This document shows, piece by piece, positions 31,704 to 39,150 of a stretch of 46,441 nucleotides of DNA. Under the pieces are notes generated by a model, which did no database searches, was not told where the DNA came from, and saw nothing but the letters and a program-made list of their open reading frames with translations. This stretch comes from Treponema sp. (lineage in GTDB: Bacteria > Spirochaetota > Spirochaetia > Treponematales > Treponemataceae). The translations under genes were made by a program, and so were the position numbers. The stretch is from assembly GCA_017534445.1 (NCBI GenBank), contig JAFXWC010000052.1, positions 1 to 46,441 on the forward strand, given 5' to 3'. Each line of letters starts with the position of its first letter. Within the stretch, counting starts at the first letter, position 1.

Positions 31704-33218
31704 TTATGCGAATGTGTGGATAAATTTCAAGAAGGAAGCCTTGCCTTCTGCATTTCTTTTGTAAACGCCAGCATCTTCAAGTACCCGAGCAAAGACGTGG
31801 CCTGTCTCTTCCTTTAAAATCTGGCAAATGTTGTCCTTGTCCACGCTGGCATATTTTGGAAGGAATTCCTGAACCCAGTCGTAGTGCTTGCCTATTTTTG
31901 GGTCGCCCGAAAAGTCCTTGCCCTCAAGAATGGCCCCTGCAAGCAAGTTAAGCTCTTCTTTGAGCCTAGATGGAAGGACTGCAAGACCCATTACTTCAAT
32001 CAGCCCAATGTTTTCCTTTTTGATGTGGTGAAGCTCTGCATGCGGGTGGTAGACGCCCAGTGGATGCTCTTCCGTGGTAATGTTGTTGCGAAGAACAAGA
32101 TCCATCTCGTATTCGCCGTTACGCATACGTACTATAGGTGTGATTGTGTTGTGAGGCTCACCGTTTGTCTGGGAAAATACAAAAGCATCTTCGTCTGTAT
32201 AGGTCCGCCAGCTTTTGAGAATCCTGTCCGCAAGGTCAATGATTCTGTCGGTGCTCCTGCCGGTAAGGCGTATTACGCTCATTGGCCACTTGATGATTCC
32301 GCACTGAATGTCCTCGGAACCCTTTATTTGGAATTTGACTTCCATTGGTGCGCGTGCCATGGGGAATTCGTAGCAGCCGCCCTGAAAATGGTTGTGGGTT
32401 AGTATGGAACCCCCAACTATGGGAAGGTCTGCGTTGCTTCCTATGGTGTAGTGGGGGAAGAGCTTTACAAAGTCAAAGAGATCCATGAAAGTTTCCCTGC
32501 TTATCCTCATGGGAGTGTGCTCAGAGTCAAGGACTATGCAGTGCTCGTTGTAGTAGACGTATGGCGAATACTGGAAAGCCCAGCTCTTGCCCGCAAGTTT
32601 TAGCGGAATAATGCGGTGGTTCTGCCTTGCCGGGTGGTTTATCCTTCCTGCATAGCCTTCGTTCTGTTTGCACAAGAGGCATTCAGGGTAGCCGCCCTGC
32701 TTTGCATTCCTTGCCTCTGCTATTGCCCTTGGGTCTTTTTCCGGCTTGGAAAGGTTTATAGTAATGTCAAGATCTCCGTATTCCGTTCGGGACTTCCACT
32801 TTATGTCCTTGCAGATGCGGTAGCGTCTTATGTAGTCGGTGTCCTGGCTGAATTTGTAGAACCAGTCCGTGGCTTTCTTTGGAGACTTCTTGTAGTTTTC
32901 AAGAAATTTTGCCTGAACTTCTGATGGCCGTGGAACAAGGCAGCCCATTATTTTTGTATCAAAAAGGTCCCGCTGGACAATTCCGTCGTTGGAAAAAAGC
33001 CCTCTTTCTGCCGCCTGGTCAAGCAATTCTTTTAAGATGCTTTCAAGGTCTTCTGTGCGTACCGTGGGAATGGAGTTTGCCTCTTCCATGGTCTCAAAAC
33101 CGTCAAGCCCAAAAAGCTCAAGCAGGCGGTTCTGGGTGTAGATTATGTCTTCTTCTTGAATAAGTCCGGTGCCAAGGGCGTATGCGGTAAGAGCGTTTAT
33201 GTTTTGGTAGATGTTCAT
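31704..33218 (-). CDS. galT: UDP-glucose--hexose-1-phosphate uridylyltransferase (class II)
   Basis: 504 residues, the length of the class II GalT found in Firmicutes rather than the 350-residue class I enzyme. GGSILTHNHFQGGCYEFPMA contains the HNH-type active-site stretch, and HPHAELHHIKKENIGLIEVMG is a class II hallmark. It swaps UMP between UDP-glucose and galactose-1-phosphate (Leloir pathway). An in-frame stop two codons upstream fixes the ATG at 33218. The TTGACA-17-TATTAT promoter ends 7 bases before it with no Shine-Dalgarno, a leaderless candidate. First gene of a galT-asnA-paralogue operon. Confidence 0.94.
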   Translation of the reverse strand: MNIYQNINALTAYALGTGLIQEEDIIYTQNRLLELFGLDGFETMEEANSIPTVRTEDLESILKELLDQAAERGLFSNDGIVQRDLFDTKIMGCLVPRPSEVQAKFLENYKKSPKKATDWFYKFSQDTDYIRRYRICKDIKWKSRTEYGDLDITINLSKPEKDPRAIAEARNAKQGGYPECLLCKQNEGYAGRINHPARQNHRIIPLKLAGKSWAFQYSPYVYYNEHCIVLDSEHTPMRISRETFMDLFDFVKLFPHYTIGSNADLPIVGGSILTHNHFQGGCYEFPMARAPMEVKFQIKGSEDIQCGIIKWPMSVIRLTGRSTDRIIDLADRILKSWRTYTDEDAFVFSQTNGEPHNTITPIVRMRNGEYEMDLVLRNNITTEEHPLGVYHPHAELHHIKKENIGLIEVMGLAVLPSRLKEELNLLAGAILEGKDFSGDPKIGKHYDWVQEFLPKYASVDKDNICQILKEETGHVFARVLEDAGVYKRNAEGKASFLKFIHTFA

Positions 33219-33225
33219 GCCTTAC

Positions 33226-33254
33226 ATAATAAAATGAAAATTTACGCGTGTCAA
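33226..33254 (-). promoter_or_regulatory. Strong promoter of galT
   Basis: Minus-strand TTGACA (33249-33254), 17 bases, TATTAT (33226-33231). The -10 box is 7 bases from the galT ATG, so transcription should begin at or beside the A of the start codon. Confidence 0.75.
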
Positions 33255-33351
33255 TTGCTTGTTTTATGCGAATAGTGCATATTTTTCGGCATGATTTTCT
33301 TCCTCTTCTTGCGGCACTTTCTTGGTAAAACAAATGCCTGTTAAAAGAACA

Positions 33352-33460
33352 CCTTGCCATTTTTTACAATGCTAACAAGGAGCGCCAAGGACGGCGCGTC
33401 AAATGTTCTTGGAAAAGGCCGCGGTTTTCGTCAGAAAACCGTAAGTAAAAAATGGCAAGG
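33352..33460. repeat. Inverted repeat adjacent to repeat copy C
   Basis: A perfect 16-base pair of arms (33352-33367 and 33445-33460; CCTTGCCATTTTTTAC) encloses a region with a CGGTTTTC-GTCA-GAAAACCG hairpin. It directly precedes copy C, with part of the arm (GGCCATTTTTTAC) repeated once more at the junction. Confidence 0.7.
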
Positions 33461-33472
33461 AGGCCATTTTTT

Positions 33473-33549
33473 ACGGGCTTTCCGGGGTTCCGGCTTTCGC
33501 CTCCATTGCTACCGCAACGGCTGCGCCGCCCCTCCAATCCCGGCCGTGG
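33473..33549 (+). repeat. Dispersed structured repeat, copy C (second half)
   Basis: ACGGGCTTTCC, GGGGTTCCGGC, CGCCTCCATTGC, GCAACGGCTGCGCCGCC and CTCCAATCCCGG match the second half of copies A and B. The first half (GGACGGTA, GCTCTACCAT) is missing and replaced by the inverted repeat at 33352-33460. Hairpin TTGC-TACC-GCAA again keeps pairing. Confidence 0.7.
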
Positions 33550-33694
33550 CTCTTTTTGCTACCCATCCTCTTTTCAATTTTGCTATGAATCTCTATTATC
33601 TATTATAAATTCAAATAATTCTGGTAATGGTAAATTATGAAACATCAAGATATAAATCATTGTATTAAAATAAATTACTGTATACAACATTGTG

Positions 33695-33717
33695 TTTGTT
33701 TCTAGTACTGTTACTAG
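33695..33717 (+). other. Candidate left attachment site (attL)
   Basis: TTTGTTTCTAGT, two bases, TGTTACT, one base, G. The same arrangement occurs at 46142-46164, with 20 of 23 bases identical in the same orientation. Within this copy CTAGTA-CTGT-TACTAG is an inverted repeat, as expected for a tyrosine-recombinase core. It lies 12 bases before the integrase start codon. Confidence 0.5.
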
Positions 33718-33728
33718 GGGGGTAATTT

Positions 33729-34955
33729 ATGACACTGGAAGTATTCAAGGATGCCGTAAAAAATGAGGGATGGGTTATCCAGAGAAAAGACGGCTATTTC
33801 TATTTCAAGAGGCGCGACACGTCAAGGGCATACAACCAAGGCGCGGTTTATTCATGCCATACGAAAGAAGCTCAGCAGGCTATAACCGTAATTCAAGAAT
33901 GGCTTTTGACGGGATTCCCGGAAACGAAGAAAGAAAAGAAAACGGTGATTCTTTTTAATGACTATCTTGCTGATTTCTGGAGTTTGGAGGGGGATTATTT
34001 CAAGAGCGCGGAATATGAGGGCAGGAGAATTACAAAAAAATATATTTTGGAAAATGCGAATTTCTTGCGCCTTTATGTTTTTGACTATTTCAAAGGGGTA
34101 AGGCTTGCAAGCGTGGATGAAAAGAGATTAAATGATTTCTTTCATTGGCTTATTAATCAAAAGACAGTTAGAACTCATGAGAAATTATCAAATTCTCTTT
34201 TGTACCGGATTAAGAACGCCGTGATAATTCCCTTGAAGATTGGACGGCAAAAAGGGATTGTAAAGCAACCTATTGATTTTACTTTTGTTTTTTCGAGGTT
34301 GTCAAACAAGGCAAAACGCAACAGAACAATTTTGACACCAGAAGAAACTACGAAATTAATATTACACACATGGGCAAGCCAAAAGGCATACATTGCTTTT
34401 TGTATTGCGGTTAATTGCGGTTTGCGTATTGGAGAGATTCGGGCATTGCGGATAGGCTGCATTAAAAACGGATTTTTGATTGTGAACAAGTCATATAATG
34501 ATGTTGACGGCTTGAAATGTCCAAAGAACGGACAAGCAAGGATTGTACCTTGTCCAGATGATGTTCTTGAGATAATCCGGAAATATATTGACACCTTGCC
34601 AGATGATGAAAAGAAGGACGATTGCTTTTTATTAACTAATACTTTTGGAGATAAACCGATAGAGAGTTCCTATTGTTTGCAGAATTTTAACAAGGAATTA
34701 AAAAGAAGCGGGATAGCAAAGGAACGCATTAACGAATTTACAGGAGAAAAAGAATATCTTTGTTTTCATTCATTGCGCCACCAGACCGCTACACGGTGGG
34801 TAGAATCTGGAATAGACTTGCGATTAATAGCAAAAGCTTTGGGGCATACCGTCAAGATGCTTGAACACTATAGCGACCATCTAAGCAACGATGATATTTT
34901 AGGATTGCGCCAAAATTTGATTGATTCCCATCTTTTGGGAATTGAAAAAAAATGA
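33729..34955 (+). CDS. Tyrosine-type site-specific integrase
   Basis: 408 residues. An N-terminal arm-binding region (1-70) is followed by a core-binding helical domain (about 75-180) and a catalytic domain (about 195-400). Catalytic residues: R233 (CGLRIGEIRAL), K266 (probable), H347 and R350 (FHSLRHQTATRW), H373 (LGHT), Y381 (EHYSDH). All are present, so it should be active. It inserts and, with an excisionase, removes a mobile element. It lies at the left edge of the island and is transcribed inward. A GGGGG ribosome site is close by. Base composition from here to about 46 kb is visibly richer in A and T than the chromosomal part. Confidence 0.93.
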   Translation: MTLEVFKDAVKNEGWVIQRKDGYFYFKRRDTSRAYNQGAVYSCHTKEAQQAITVIQEWLLTGFPETKKEKKTVILFNDYLADFWSLEGDYFKSAEYEGRRITKKYILENANFLRLYVFDYFKGVRLASVDEKRLNDFFHWLINQKTVRTHEKLSNSLLYRIKNAVIIPLKIGRQKGIVKQPIDFTFVFSRLSNKAKRNRTILTPEETTKLILHTWASQKAYIAFCIAVNCGLRIGEIRALRIGCIKNGFLIVNKSYNDVDGLKCPKNGQARIVPCPDDVLEIIRKYIDTLPDDEKKDDCFLLTNTFGDKPIESSYCLQNFNKELKRSGIAKERINEFTGEKEYLCFHSLRHQTATRWVESGIDLRLIAKALGHTVKMLEHYSDHLSNDDILGLRQNLIDSHLLGIEKK

Positions 34956-35002
34956 AAGATGGTGTATAAATAATAAAGAAACTAACACACTCATTTTTTT
35001 TT

Positions 35003-35116
35003 CCAGTAACCCTCTTTTACTGGTAACCCTCCTTAATGGGCATTGCATACACTTGCCATGCAATGCCCTCTTTTTATTTCCGCAGGGGTGAGTAATTCGC
35101 TCACCTCTTTTTATTT
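35003..35116 (+). terminator. Tandem terminators after the integrase
   Basis: A CCAGTAA/TTACTGG stem at 35003-35023, a perfect 11-base stem GGGCATTGCAT/ATGCAATGCCC with a T-rich tail at 35038-35077, and GGTGAG/CTCACC with TCTTTTTATTT at 35087-35116. The last two look like efficient intrinsic terminators in series. Confidence 0.75.
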
Positions 35117-35225
35117 CCTTGACACGGAATTTCTATCGTGATTGAATCACCTTTTAATAAGGTCGCGATTTGCGACTGTATTATGCAACAAGAGCGGAAA
35201 TTAAATTCCGATGTATCTTTATGAG

Positions 35226-35305
35226 TTGTTATGTTGCTTTTTTTGTGCTATAATATTTCCAACAGTCCAGAGACTTTAAGCCCGCAGCTTTTGCGGGCTT
35301 TTTTT
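35226..35305 (+). promoter_or_regulatory. Promoter-leader-terminator module 1
   Basis: TTGTTA (35226-35231), 17 bases, TATAAT (35249-35254), then the leader motif CAGAGACTTTAAG (35268-35280), which runs into a 9-base terminator stem AAGCCCGCA-GCTTT-TGCGGGCTT plus T5 (35278-35305). The transcript would be only about 45 bases unless RNA polymerase reads through. A related module lies at 37636-37722. It precedes the tape-measure gene by 295 bases. Attenuation or antitermination control, or a tiny RNA, is inferred. Confidence 0.6.
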
Positions 35306-35308
35306 ATT

Positions 35309-35451
35309 AAGGGGTCACCCGAATCGTGACACCCTTCACTTGCGAAATTGATTTCGTAAGTTTGAGCTGATGCCTTGAAACAGGGTATCACCGACTTGCA
35401 AAATTGATTTTGCAAGTGAGTTTATAAAATACTGTAGGCGCAATCCTACAG
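35309..35451 (+). repeat. Hairpin series in the tape-measure gene leader
   Basis: AAGGGGTCAC/GTGACACCCTT at 35309-35336, then two related 24-base hairpins ACTTGCRAAAT-TG-ATTTYGYAAGT at 35338-35361 and 35394-35417 (the second perfect, the first with a G-T pair), then CTGTAGG-CGCAAT-CCTACAG at 35432-35451. None has a T-run. They probably fold in the 5' leader of the downstream gene. Confidence 0.6.
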
Positions 35452-35472
35452 GCAACCGTTACGCCAACGGAA

Positions 35473-35577
35473 ATGGCGGCAAAAATACACCTGTCAACAC
35501 GCCGACAGAAAACCAAAACAGAAAAAGGGCGCGGAAGCAATCTTTCAAAATTCGCGACACTTGGAAGAAACGCTTAG
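35473..35577 (+). CDS. Possible small basic leader peptide
   Basis: A 34-residue frame, strongly basic (HLSTRRQKTKTEKGRG), ending 22 bases before the tape-measure start codon. The ribosome site is weak. It could be a leader peptide or chance; I give it low weight. Confidence 0.2.
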   Translation: MAAKIHLSTRRQKTKTEKGRGSNLSKFATLGRNA

Positions 35578-35599
35578 AAGAAATAAGGAGGATAGGAAC

Positions 35600-37441
35600 A
35601 TGGCAACAATTTCTACATCATTTGGTTTTAAAGACCAGGTAACGCAGAATTTGACAATGCTCAATAGTGTGTTGGTAGAGGTAAACAGAACACTTGCAGC
35701 GATGAAAACACAGATGGGGAACGCGAATTCCGCAATAGAAAACGTTTCCCAAAGTTCAGCGCGGGCGGCTAAAGGTGTTGGCGGGATTTCTTCTAAACTT
35801 GTAAACGCGGGCGCAGCCGTGCAGGTTTTCAGAGCAATAAAAGGCGCGGTCGATTCCGTTGCAAAAAGTTTTGATGATATGTCAAAGGCTTATGACTATC
35901 AAGTATTGCAGGAAACTAAACTGGAAACTGTAATGCGTACACGCATGAGGGCAAGCAAGGAACAAATACAATCAGTCAAGGATTATGCCTCCACTTTACA
36001 GGCGGGCGGGGTTATAGGTGATGAAGTCCAACTTGCGGGAGCGCAGGAGCTTGCAACTTATGTTTCCAACGTTGACACGCTTAAAACACTCATGCCAGTT
36101 TTGAATGACATAGCGGTACAGGCAAGCCCGGATATGAACGTAAGCGGGCAACAAATGTCTAGCATGGCTACCATGCTTGGGAAAGTCATGGGCGGAGACC
36201 TTAGCGGAATGTCAAGGCGCGGTTGGCAGTTTACGGACGCGGAGAAACGCCAGTTTGAAAAAATGACCGAACAACAGAGGGCGGCTTTTTTGGCGGCTTA
36301 TGCACAGGATGCAATCGGCAAGCAGAATCAGAACGCGGCAAAGACAACGGCAGGGCAAATAATCCAACTTAACAACGCAATCGGAGACATGAAGGAACGC
36401 ATAGGCGAAGCCCTTGTACCGTTTAGAAAATTCTTTGACCTTGCAAGCAGAAAATGGCGGTTGCAATGGTACGAGACAATTTTAAAAGCAATAGAATTTC
36501 TAAAGGTACACTTGAAGGAAATAACCATTGTTTTGGCCGGGGTTGCCGCTGCCGTTTTGACCGTGGGGGCGGCTTTTGTCATACTCCAGAAAAAGGCGGT
36601 AACGGCTGCTATTGCGTCTGCCGTTGCATGGGCGGCTAACAATGTCCAGTTTGCAATAATGGCAGGTGTTATAGTTCTTATTATAGGCTTGCTTACTTCC
36701 CTTGTCTATTTCAGTGAATACACATTCCCATTCATAGGCGGGCTTATTGGCGGTGTTGCGGGTGTCGCGAAAGAAGCGGCGGCACAAATAGAGTTTTATT
36801 TCGGCAGGGCAATAGAAGCGGTCGGTAATTGGTTTTTGGGGCTTAGCCCCAAAGTCATAGCGGCTTTTAAGTCTACTATTGATTTCGTGCTTAGGGGTGT
36901 CGAATCTGTAGCACGCGCCTTGGATTCCGTAGCACACACGAACACGGCAAGCAAAATAACAGGCTTTAGAAATGACCTTGAAAGATTCTCCAGAATGAAG
37001 CAAGGGGAATTCAAACTTGGGTGGGCTGACAACCGGGTAGGATTCAAAGAAGCTTTGAGGGTTGGAACTCTGGAAGGACGGCAAACAGGCGACTTGCTAT
37101 CCTACAAATTACAGTCAAAGTTTGATGAAATATCGGGTAAGACAAATAAGGCACTATCCCCAGACGCAATACAGGAATCTATGGCAGCGGGAATAGAAAA
37201 CGGATTCCACTTTGACGGAAGCGGCAACCTTTTGACGAAGGACAACGGAAAGCAGGACATAGCGGACGACTTTGCGGAACTCATACGGAACAGGGCAACT
37301 GATAAATACGATATAAGAATGTCGCAGGTAACTCCACAGATAACCGTTAATGGCGTTCAGATTTCGGGAGACATGAGCTATGAGGAATTTGTAGAGCGTC
37401 TGAAAAATGACATGGAAGAGGTTGCCAATGCCGCGCTTTGA
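35600..37441 (+). CDS. Phage tail tape-measure-like protein
   Basis: 613 residues from the ATG at 35600 (AAGGAGG nine bases upstream; an in-frame ATG 13 codons earlier has none). The N-terminal 120 residues are coiled coil. The stretch AGAQELATYVSN, LMPVLNDIAVQA, MATMLGKVMGGDLSGMSRRGWQF is the typical conserved block of tail length tape-measure proteins. Three hydrophobic segments (ITIVLAGVAAAVLTVGAAF, FAIMAGVIVLIIGLLTSLV, FIGGLIGGVAGVA) follow. Such proteins set tail length and help DNA entry. Unusually, no tail tube, tail terminator or baseplate gene adjoins it. A terminator follows at 37498. Confidence 0.8.
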   Translation: MATISTSFGFKDQVTQNLTMLNSVLVEVNRTLAAMKTQMGNANSAIENVSQSSARAAKGVGGISSKLVNAGAAVQVFRAIKGAVDSVAKSFDDMSKAYDYQVLQETKLETVMRTRMRASKEQIQSVKDYASTLQAGGVIGDEVQLAGAQELATYVSNVDTLKTLMPVLNDIAVQASPDMNVSGQQMSSMATMLGKVMGGDLSGMSRRGWQFTDAEKRQFEKMTEQQRAAFLAAYAQDAIGKQNQNAAKTTAGQIIQLNNAIGDMKERIGEALVPFRKFFDLASRKWRLQWYETILKAIEFLKVHLKEITIVLAGVAAAVLTVGAAFVILQKKAVTAAIASAVAWAANNVQFAIMAGVIVLIIGLLTSLVYFSEYTFPFIGGLIGGVAGVAKEAAAQIEFYFGRAIEAVGNWFLGLSPKVIAAFKSTIDFVLRGVESVARALDSVAHTNTASKITGFRNDLERFSRMKQGEFKLGWADNRVGFKEALRVGTLEGRQTGDLLSYKLQSKFDEISGKTNKALSPDAIQESMAAGIENGFHFDGSGNLLTKDNGKQDIADDFAELIRNRATDKYDIRMSQVTPQITVNGVQISGDMSYEEFVERLKNDMEEVANAAL

Positions 37442-37497
37442 TGAAGGTACTCAAGATTCGTGATGGCATGAACAACAAGAGAAAATCAAATTAAAAG

Positions 37498-37527
37498 AAC
37501 CGTTACCGCTCCAGTAACGGTTTTTTT
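37498..37527 (+). terminator. Terminator after the tape-measure-like gene
   Basis: ACCGTTAC-(7)-GTAACGGT with seven T. The stem contains GTTAC/GTAAC, the same half-sites used in the palindrome array at the right end of the island. Confidence 0.75.
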
Positions 37528-37635
37528 ATTAATAAGAATATTTGAAATAATAAAAAAAAAGAATTTATAATCATAACTGTTTCTAGTTATAACTATAATT
37601 TTATCTATTTATAAATAAATTTTTTTATTTTGAAA

Positions 37636-37722
37636 TAGACAAAAAAAGTAATTTGTGATAATATTATTTTCAGAGACTTAAAGTCCATGGTGTGAATTAT
37701 CCGCCATGGGCTTTTTTTTTTT
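37636..37722 (+). promoter_or_regulatory. Promoter-leader-terminator module 2
   Basis: TAGACA (37636-37641), 17 bases, TAATAT (37659-37664; the overlapping GATAAT aligns with module 1). Then CAGAGACTTAAAG (37671-37683), one base different from module 1, then terminator stem AAGTCCATGG-(13)-CCATGGGCTT with T10 (37681-37722). The Com-like gene starts 25 bases later. Confidence 0.55.
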
Positions 37723-37747
37723 GCTTTAATTCTTTGCAGGGGGTTGC

Positions 37748-37915
37748 ATGGAAAAATATCTTTTGTGTACGAAGTGCGGCAAGAAACTTTTGAAAATTAC
37801 GGAGAAAACAATTTTCAAAAATGAAATATATTGCCGTGTCTGCAAGATTGCGTTTGATGCTGACATAGAGGGGCTGAACGTAATTAAAATGTTAAGGAAA
37901 AAGAAGGAGGTTTGA
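37748..37915 (+). CDS. Com-like zinc-ribbon protein
   Basis: 55 residues. LLCTKCGKKLLKI, then IYCRVCKIAF, gives two C-x2-C pairs at residues 7/10 and 29/32, and a Lys-rich tail. This matches the size and pattern of phage Mu Com, which binds mRNA to switch on translation of the next gene, mom. The stop codon overlaps the region of the next start. The ribosome site is modest (GGGGG nearby). The downstream gene does not resemble mom, so the parallel is only in this protein's fold. Confidence 0.65.
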   Translation: MEKYLLCTKCGKKLLKITEKTIFKNEIYCRVCKIAFDADIEGLNVIKMLRKKKEV

Positions 37916-37917
37916 AA

Positions 37918-38379
37918 GTGCTTGCGGATTCAGTTTATTATTTTGAAAGAACATCGGGCTTGACTACATCTTATATTTTGCAGTCAAGGCAGGGGGCGGA
38001 ACTTCCCAATTTTCCCGCCACATATCAAAGAACGCCAAAAAATAAACTAGGCTCCTATCCGGCTCTCAAGGGAAAGCAGTATGTCAATTTTCGGGAGATG
38101 TGCAACACCTTGAACCCATTGCAGACTGAAAAATTTGAATATTGCCTTGCGCTTGCTCATGCTTCTTACCCTGTAGGGCTGAATTTTCCGAACAACACAC
38201 GGAGGGCGGCAGGCAATAACCGATGTATGCCCGGCAGGAATGATGCTTATTTAGTTGAGTTTTCGCAGGATTGGAACAAGATGGCTTTGTTTATCTTTGA
38301 AAAAAGGGGCAACGATTGCGACAAGCTCTTGAAGCAATGGAATGAAGGGGAAGGAATAGAGATAAAAGCAACCGCATGA
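37918..38379 (+). CDS. Unknown element protein, 153 residues
   Basis: Starts with GTG at 37918, seven bases after GGAGG; a TTG two codons earlier is too close to that site. Motifs include TSYILQSRQGAELPNFPATYQ, NNTRRAAGNNRCMPGR and YLVEFSQDWNKMALFIFEKRGND. It has no signal peptide or membrane segment. It directly follows the Com-like gene (2-base gap) and may depend on it for translation, by analogy with com-mom. Family not recognised. Confidence 0.65.
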   Translation: MLADSVYYFERTSGLTTSYILQSRQGAELPNFPATYQRTPKNKLGSYPALKGKQYVNFREMCNTLNPLQTEKFEYCLALAHASYPVGLNFPNNTRRAAGNNRCMPGRNDAYLVEFSQDWNKMALFIFEKRGNDCDKLLKQWNEGEGIEIKATA

Positions 38380-38397
38380 AAAGCAAAGGAAAATAGA

Positions 38398-38655
38398 ATG
38401 GAAAATAAAAAATATTCATACCTTGGGCAAAAAGCAGGGCTTGAAACTTTTTACAGGCCAGTAAAGACAATAAACACCTTTAACGGCTTAATAGCAAAAG
38501 GCGGGCTTTGGACTGTGTATGGCTGCATAAGAAATGATTGCATTGAATCGGAAAAATATGTAGCGGTCAAAAAATATACAAATGACCGTCTGACCGCGGG
38601 CAACCTGTTGCAACTGGAAGAGGATTTGAATTCCTTTGACAAGGGGCTTTATTGA
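38398..38655 (+). CDS. Small element protein, paralogue 1 of a tandem pair
   Basis: 85 residues. GLETFYRPVKTI, GLWTVYGCIRNDCIESEKYVAVKKY and RLTAGNLLQLEEDLNSF align with the next gene. AAGGA precedes ATG. The stop TGA overlaps the next ATG by one base, so translation is probably coupled. Function unknown. Confidence 0.7.
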   Translation: MENKKYSYLGQKAGLETFYRPVKTINTFNGLIAKGGLWTVYGCIRNDCIESEKYVAVKKYTNDRLTAGNLLQLEEDLNSFDKGLY

Positions 38656-38891
38656 TGGATGGAAGCGGGAAACGCTCTTACATAAAAGAGCCGCGCGGGC
38701 TTGAAGAATTCTATGTATCGTTTTCTACAGTCAAGCCGAAGGGCAGGAAATGGACTGTCTATATGTGCGGGCTTGCTGATTGCGTTAAGGCTGAACGGTA
38801 TGCAGCCATAAAGGAGGGGGCAGGCATTAGGCTTACGGCAGAAACACACAAGGAAATTATAGACAGCGTTTTTAATTGGGAATTGTTCTAG
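38655..38891 (+). CDS. Small element protein, paralogue 2 of a tandem pair
   Basis: 78 residues. GLEEFYVSFSTVK, KWTVYMCGLADCVKAERYAAIKE and RLTAETHKEIIDSVF parallel the preceding protein, with the two Cys 4-6 residues apart conserved. AAGGGG precedes the ATG. The pair probably arose by duplication and later diverged. Function unknown. Confidence 0.7.
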   Translation: MDGSGKRSYIKEPRGLEEFYVSFSTVKPKGRKWTVYMCGLADCVKAERYAAIKEGAGIRLTAETHKEIIDSVFNWELF

Positions 38892-38913
38892 CATAAGGAA
38901 AGATTTTTTTTGA

Positions 38914-39150
38914 ATGAAGGGAAAATTAAAAGAACTTGAAGAAAAGAACCTTGTTTTTGAAAAATTAAAAGAAATGGGGGCAAAGGCTTATTCGGTACAG
39001 ATTGGAAAAAAAAGGACTGACTATTTTTTTAGCATAGATTCTAAGGGAAAACAGAAAGACAAAGAACGGATTAAGGAACTGGAAAAGGCTTGCAAAAAGT
39101 GCAACTTTAAACTTTTTGTTGTTTTCTCACGTGCATTGAATGGGGATTGA
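38914..39150 (+). CDS. Small element protein, paralogue 1 of a tandem trio
   Basis: 78 residues, Lys/Glu-rich, an N-terminal helix (LKELEEKNLVFEKLKEMGAKA) then a strand, helix, strand pattern (YFFSIDSKGKQKDKERIKELEKACKKCNFKLFVVF). The pattern repeats in the next two genes. The stop codon touches the next ATG. Confidence 0.65.
   Translation: MKGKLKELEEKNLVFEKLKEMGAKAYSVQIGKKRTDYFFSIDSKGKQKDKERIKELEKACKKCNFKLFVVFSRALNGD

Noticed and set aside
33695..33717. tRNA or tmRNA gene as the integration site
   Set aside because: The att sequence and its flanks show no T-arm or acceptor-stem pattern; integration seems to be into intergenic DNA.
37441..37494. 17-codon frame overlapping the stop of the tape-measure-like gene (TGATG)
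   Set aside because: Very short, basic, no recognisable feature, and ends just before the terminator; could be chance.
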